In this document: in pieces, positions 59,493-64,000 of the stretch
Position numbering within the stretch: the stretch's first letter is position 1
Layout: every line of letters starts with the position of its first letter
Source of the DNA: Citrobacter koseri
GTDB lineage: Bacteria; Pseudomonadota; Gammaproteobacteria; Enterobacterales; Enterobacteriaceae
DNA: 64,000 nt
Assembly: GCA_900446925.1 (NCBI GenBank)
Contig: UAVY01000002.1
Span: forward strand, 434,001 to 498,000
Direction: 5' to 3'
The notes under the pieces: generated by a model
The model's input: only the letters and a program-made list of their open reading frames with translations
Told to the model about the DNA's origin: nothing
The model's database searches: none
Translations under genes and position numbers: made by a program

Positions 59493-61218
59493 TGGAGATG
59501 TTGTCTGGAGCCGAGATGGTCGTCCGATCGCTCATCGATCAGGGCGTGAAGCAGGTATTCGGTTATCCCGGGGGGCGCGGTCCTCGATATTTATGATGCG
59601 CTGCACACGGTCGGTGGTATCGATCATGTGCTTGTCCGTCATGAACAAGCGGCTGTGCATATGGCGGATGGTCTGGCGCGGGCAACAGGTGAAGTCGGGG
59701 TCGTTCTGGTCACTTCCGGGCCAGGCGCCACGAATGCGATCACCGGTATTGCCACGGCCTATATGGATTCCATTCCTCTGGTCATCCTTTCCGGGCAAGT
59801 GGCGACATCGTTGATTGGCTATGACGCCTTTCAGGAATGCGATATGGTGGGGATCTCACGTCCGGTGGTGAAACACAGCTTCCTCGTTAAACAGACGGAA
59901 GACATCCCGCAGGTGCTGAAAAAAGCGTTCTGGCTGGCGGCAAGCGGGCGTCCTGGACCCGTGGTCGTGGACCTCCCGAAAGATATTCTGAATCCGGCGA
60001 AAAAGTTGCCTTACGTCTGGCCGGAGTCGGTCAGTATGCGCTCTTATAACCCGACCACGACAGGGCATAAAGGGCAGATTAAGCGCGCGCTGCAAACGCT
60101 GGCGGCGGCAAAAAAACCAGTGGTCTACGTCGGCGGCGGTGCAGTGAATGCGGGTTGTCATGAACAACTGCGGCAAACCATTGAAGCGCTCAACCTGCCG
60201 GTCGTCTCGTCGCTGATGGGCTGGGTGCATTCCCGGCCACGCATCGTCAGTCGTTAGGATGCTGGGGATGCACGGCACCTATGAAGCCAACATGACCATG
60301 CATCATTCCGATGTGATTTTTGCCGTCGGGGTGCGTTTTGACGATCGCACGACCAATAATCTGGCGAAATACTGCCCGAATGCGACCGTGCTGCATATCG
60401 ATATCGATCCGACCTCTATCTCTAAAACCGTAACGGCGGATATTCCCATTGTGGGTGATGCCGCGCCTGGTTCTGGAGCAAATGCTGGAATTACTGCCGC
60501 AGGAAGTCGCACAGCAGCCGCTGGATGATATTCGCGACTGGTGGCAACACATTGAACGCTGGCGCGCCCGTCAGTGCCTGAAATATGACACCCAAAGCGA
60601 GAGCATTAAACCGCAGGCGGTGATCGAGGCTATCTGGCGTCTGACGAAAGGCGATGCGTATGTCACTTCTGATGTCGGCCCAGCACCAGATGTTCGCCGC
60701 GCTCTACTACCCCCTTTGATAAGCCGCGTCGCTGGATTAACTCCGGCGGTCTCGGCACGATGGGCTTTGGCCTGCCAGCGGCTCTGGGCGTGAAGATGGC
60801 GCTGCCGGATGAAACGGTAGTGTGCGTCACGGGAGATGGCAGCATTCAGATGAACATCCAGGAGCTGTCGACGGCGCTACAGTACGAACTGCCGGTACTG
60901 GTGCTCAACCTGAATAACCGCTATCTCGGCATGGTCAAACAATGGCAGGACATGATCTACTCCGGGCGCCACTCCCAGTCTTACATGCAGTCGCTGCCCG
61001 ATTTTGTACGCCTTGCCGAGGCTTATGGGCATATCGGTATCCAGATTAATCATCCAGATGAACTGGAGAGCAAGCTGGGCGAAGCGCTGGAACATGTGCG
61101 TAACCATCGTCTGGTGTTTGTCGATGTCACCGTCGATGGCAGTGAGCATGTCTACCCGATGCAGATTCGTGGGGGCGGGATGGATGAAATGTGGTTAAGC
61201 AAAACGGAGAGGACCTGA
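59493..61218 (+). CDS. ilvI: Acetolactate synthase III large subunit; at least six indels
   Basis: IlvI is the TPP- and FAD-dependent catalytic subunit of valine-sensitive AHAS III, the first step of branched-chain amino acid synthesis. It begins [20 protein letters not shown] at 59493. Visible parts include [18 protein letters not shown] with the catalytic Glu, [19 protein letters not shown], and the TPP motif [15 protein letters not shown]...NNRYLGM. Frame breaks lie near 59571, 60220, 60257, 60465, 60680 and 60712. Corrected, the protein aligns over about 574 residues. Confidence 0.94.
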
Positions 61219-61220
61219 TT

Positions 61221-61715
61221 ATGCGCCGGATATTATCAGTATTGCTGGAAAACGAGTCGGGTGCATTGTCGCGTGTGATTGGCCTCTTCGCCCAGCGTGG
61301 ATACAACATTGAAAGCCTTACCGTCGCGCCGACCGACGATCCGACGCTATCGCGTATGACCATCCAGACGGTTGGCGATGAGAAAGTTCTGGAGCAAATT
61401 GAAAAGCAACTGCACAAGCTGGTGGATGTTCTGCGCGTAAGCGAACTTGGGCAGGGCGCGCACGTTGAGCGAGAAATCATGCCTGGTGAAGATTCAGGCC
61501 AGCGGATACGGAAGGGAAGAGGTGAAGCGCAACACGGAGATTTTCCGTGGGCAGATTATTGATGTCACGCCTTCCTATTTATACCGTCCAGCTGGCAGGC
61601 ACCAGCGATAAGCTGGATGCGTTTCTGGCGACGCTGCGTGAAGTGGCGAAAATTGTTGAAGTTGCCCGTTCCGGCGTCGTCGGGCTTTCGCGCGGCCGAC
61701 AAGATCATGCGTTAG
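61221..61715 (+). CDS. ilvH: Acetolactate synthase III regulatory subunit; three indels
   Basis: IlvH binds valine and activates IlvI. The N-terminal ACT domain is [20 protein letters not shown] through [16 protein letters not shown], and the second ferredoxin-like domain starts near residue 80. Extra bases near 61482, 61572 and 61696 break the frame. Corrected length is 163 residues with the tail GLSRGDKIMR ending at 61715. It starts 2 bp after ilvI ends. Confidence 0.95.
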
Positions 61716-61737
61716 TCATTGTGTTGTCTTTCAATTG

Positions 61738-61808
61738 TAGGCCTGATAAGCGAAGCGCCATCAGGCCATTATACCCTGCCGGATGGCGCTAATGCTTATC
61801 CGGCCTAC
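61738..61808. repeat. REP/BIME pair between ilvH and cra
   Basis: Opposed units GTAGGCCTGATAAGCG...CCATCAGGC and GCCGGATGGCGCTA...TTATCCGGCCTAC lie in the gap. Confidence 0.9.
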
Positions 61809-61980
61809 AGGTGACGTCTCAACCTCCGCCGACGCTACCCGTTGGCTTTTTTTTGCGAAATCAGTGGTAACCCGGAATAAAAGCGGTTGCCGCAGTCACT
61901 ATTCTGCGCTTAGATGTTAAGAAATTTAACCCATGCCGTCACAATGGTTATGGTTTGTACATTTTACGCAAGGGGCAATT

Positions 61981-62985
61981 GTGAAACTGGATGAAATCGC
62001 TCGGCTGGCCGGTGTATCGCGAACGACTGCAAGCTACGTTATTAACGGAAAAGCAAAGCAATACCGCGTGAGCGACAAGACCGTCGAGAAAGTCATGGCG
62101 GTGGTGCGTGAGCATAATTACCACCCGAATGCTGTGGCCGCCGGGCTGCGTGCTGGACGCACACGTTCTATCGGACTGGTCATTCCCGATCTGGAGAACA
62201 CGAGTTATACCCGTATCGCAAACTACCTGGAGCGCCAGGCGCGCCAGCGCGGTTATCAACTGCTGATTGCCTGCTCAGAAGATCAGCCGGATAACGAAAT
62301 GCGGTGCATCGAGCATCTTCTACAACGCCAGGTGGATGCGATCATTGTATCGACCTCGTTACCGCCGGAGCATCCGTTCTACCAGCGCTGGGCCAATGGT
62401 TCATTCCCCATCGTGGCGCTGGATCGCGCGCTGGATCGCGAACATTTCACCAGCGTTGTCGGGGCGGATCAGGATGATGCGGAAATGCTGGCGGCAGAGT
62501 TACGTAAATTCCCGGCGGAAACGGTGCTTTACCTGGGCGCGTTGCCGGAGTTGTCCGTCAGTTTCCTGCGCGAGCAGGGGTTCCGTACCGCATGGAAAGA
62601 CGATCCGCGCGAAGTACACTATCTGTATGCCAACAGCTACGAGCGGGAAGCGGCGGCGCAGCTGTTCGAAAAATGGCTGGAAACTCACCCGATGCCGCAG
62701 GCGCTGTTTACCACGTCGTTTGCGCTCTTGCAGGGCGTGATGGATGTGACGTTACGTCGTGACGGGAAGCTGCCTTCCAACCTGGCGATCGCCACCTTTG
62801 GCGATAATGAGCTGCTCGACTTCTTGCAGTGTCCGGTTCTGGCGGTCGCACAGCGTCATCGTGATGTTGCTGAACGCGTCCTGGAGATCGTCCTGGCCAG
62901 CCTGGATGAGCCGCGTAAACCGAAGCCAGGTTTAACGCGAATCAAACGTAATTTGTACCGCCGCGGTATTCTTAGCCGCAGTTAG
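61981..62985 (+). CDS. cra: Catabolite repressor/activator Cra (FruR)
   Basis: Cra is a LacI-family global regulator of carbon flow, released from DNA by fructose-1-phosphate. The start is the GTG at 61981 ([20 protein letters not shown]), giving 334 residues, the family length. The reading from 61933 lacks a ribosome site in the right place. The HTH occupies residues about 3-25 and the effector domain begins near 60 with [19 protein letters not shown]. The frame is intact. It is monocistronic, followed by a REP remnant. Confidence 0.96.
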   Translation: MKLDEIARLAGVSRTTASYVINGKAKQYRVSDKTVEKVMAVVREHNYHPNAVAAGLRAGRTRSIGLVIPDLENTSYTRIANYLERQARQRGYQLLIACSEDQPDNEMRCIEHLLQRQVDAIIVSTSLPPEHPFYQRWANGSFPIVALDRALDREHFTSVVGADQDDAEMLAAELRKFPAETVLYLGALPELSVSFLREQGFRTAWKDDPREVHYLYANSYEREAAAQLFEKWLETHPMPQALFTTSFALLQGVMDVTLRRDGKLPSNLAIATFGDNELLDFLQCPVLAVAQRHRDVAERVLEIVLASLDEPRKPKPGLTRIKRNLYRRGILSRS

Positions 62986-63548
62986 TCCATTTCTGTATGC
63001 CGGATAAGGCGGTTATGCCGCCATCTGGCAAATCGCCCGGCGGCGTTGTCGCTGACCGGGCAAATATTCACCTGCCAACAATACTCACACCATAATTAAG
63101 ATTATTCCTTAGAATTATCCGACTTATCTTTCAAATATGCTGATTTTAAACCTGTCGATACCGACTTCAGGTTTATTGAGACGTCGTATTGAACCCGTTT
63201 TGTATTATTTTGTTACATGCGGGCGACGAATTGCCGAATTAACAAACACTTTTTTTCCGATGTGGCCTTCACGTCGCGGCTGGCTTGTCGGTGCGGGGCG
63301 TAGAGAGCGATAAACAGGTACTGTTATCTCGCTGCATATTGTCCTAAAATGCCGCTCGCGTCGCAAACTGACACTTTATATTTTTATCAGATGATATTGA
63401 GTCGTTTTAAACGGTGATGAGTTTTTGGATCTTTTTTCTTACAAATATTCATGACGTTAATTTGCTTCGCTCGTTGGACGGAATTTAATCAACGCTGATA
63501 TTAGCCGTATACATTGGGTTTTTTACTCCGGTAAGCGTCCTGACTTGC

Positions 63549-63579
63549 TTGACAAGCTTTTCCCTCCGCTCCGTAAACT
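63549..63579 (+). promoter_or_regulatory. Promoter Pmra of the division and cell-wall (dcw) cluster
   Basis: TTGACA is followed by AGCTTTTCC...GCTCCG and TAAACT, nearly identical to E. coli Pmra. The spacer here is 19 bp, one longer than in E. coli, possibly another extra C in the run CCC. Confidence 0.75.
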
Positions 63580-63594
63580 CCTTTAAGCTGGGAA

Positions 63595-63621
63595 TTTGTG
63601 GGGCAAAGTGGTAATAAGGGG
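63595..63621 (+). promoter_or_regulatory. MraZ-type repeats before mraZ
   Basis: Direct repeats TTGTGGGGC, AAGTGGTAA and AAGGGGTGA with about 10-bp period lie between Pmra and the mraZ start. E. coli MraZ binds spaced GTGGG repeats here to repress the cluster. Confidence 0.6.
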
Positions 63622-63631
63622 TGAGGCTGGC

Positions 63632-64000
63632 ATGTTCCGGGGAGCAACGTTAGTCAATCTCGACAGTAAGGGGCGCTTATCTGTGCCCACCCGTTACCGG
63701 GATCAACCTGATCGAGAACGCTACCGGTCAAATGGTTTTGTACCATTTGACATCCATCACCCGTGCCTGCTGCTTTACCCCCTGCCTGAATGGGAAATTT
63801 ATCGAGCAAAAATTATCGCGTCTGTCGAGCATGAACCCGGTTGGAGCGCCGCGTGCAGCGTTTACTGTTGGGGGCATGCCAGCGAATGTCAGATGGATAG
63901 CGCGGGTCGCTTATTGATCGCGCCGATTCTGCGGCAACATGCCGGGCTGACGAAAGAAGTGATGCTGGTTGGACAGTTCAATAAGTTTGAACTGTGGGAT
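63632..64000 (+). CDS. mraZ: Division/cell-wall cluster regulator MraZ (3' end outside window); several indels
   Basis: MraZ is an AbrB-like (SpoVT-type) DNA-binding protein that represses the dcw cluster from its own promoter. The start is [20 protein letters not shown] at 63632. Later pieces in other frames read [33 protein letters not shown] and [13 protein letters not shown]. Breaks occur near 63706, 63740, 63795 and 63850. The window ends about 30 codons before the expected stop. Confidence 0.92.
   Translation, partial: MFRGATLVNLDSKGRLSVPTRYRDQPDRERYRSNGFVPFDIHHPCLLLYPLPEWEIYRAKIIASVEHEPGWSAACSVYCWGHASECQMDSAGRLLIAPILRQHAGLTKEVMLVGQFNKFELWD

Larger units (their letters stand above)
62986..63631. 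other. Gap between cra and mraZ with REP remnant and dcw promoter
   Basis: A REP unit (GCCGGATAAGGCGG...CCATCTGGC, then CGCCCGG...CCGGGC) occupies 62999-63062. From 63067 to about 63540 I see no supported gene. The end of the gap holds the division-cluster promoter and MraZ-type repeats. Confidence 0.6.

Noticed and set aside
61856..61925. Terminator or sRNA downstream of ilvH from the run of eight T
   Set aside because: The sequence before the T-run forms only a weak, imperfect stem, so I could not support it.

Overview
The window is chromosomal DNA from an enterobacterium close to Salmonella and Citrobacter. The gene order dapB-carAB-caiFEDCBAT-fixABCX-yaaU-kefFC-folA-apaHG-rsmA-pdxA-surA-lptD-djlA-rluA-rapA-polB-araDABC-yabI-thiQPB-sgrR/sgrS-setA-leuDCBA-leuO-ilvIH-cra-mraZ is that of the 0-2 minute region of the E. 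coli/Salmonella map. Features pointing away from E. coli K-12 are an AraC of 281 residues without the E. coli C-terminal tail, a mannose-6-phosphate-isomerase-like gene with its own LacI-type regulator beside dapB, and a small lipoprotein gene between yaaU and kefF. I cannot decide firmly between Salmonella and Citrobacter from the sequence alone.

Layout. 1-2.8 kb: an isomerase-like gene cut by the left edge, divergent from a LacI/MalI-type regulator, with three palindromic operators and a CRP site between them. 3-8.6 kb: dapB, then carAB behind RutR, PurR and ArgR sites. 8.9-20.5 kb: anaerobic carnitine metabolism, with the activator caiF, the leftward caiTABCDE operon and the divergent fixABCX electron-transfer operon, sharing a control region with repeated CaiF-type inverted repeats. 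20.6-24.8 kb: yaaU transporter, lipoprotein, kefFC potassium efflux. 25-32.4 kb: folA and the convergent lptD-surA-pdxA-rsmA-apaG-apaH operon. 32.7-39.7 kb: djlA, rluA, rapA and SOS-regulated polB. 39.8-45.9 kb: araBAD/araC and yabI. 46-52.6 kb: thiBPQ with a TPP riboswitch, then the sugar-phosphate-stress locus sgrR/sgrS-sgrT/setA. 52.7-61.7 kb: leuLABCD with attenuator, leuO, ilvIH. 62-64 kb: cra and the start of mraZ, the first gene of the division/cell-wall cluster.

The most striking property of the window is not a new system. About 30 of roughly 52 genes carry one or more single-base insertions or deletions, mostly an extra base in or beside a short homopolymer. They occur even in essential genes such as folA, and several are followed within a few codons by a compensating indel. 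Correcting them restores the family-typical length in nearly every case, so I read them as sequence or assembly errors rather than pseudogenes. I found no CRISPR array, prophage, insertion sequence, tRNA or rRNA. Twelve REP/BIME clusters occupy intergenic gaps. I saw no convincing undescribed multi-gene system. The less ordinary items are the isomerase/regulator pair with its operators, the evenly spaced CaiF-type repeats, a structured leader in front of kefF, and a polB -10 candidate lying in the loop of the araBAD terminator.
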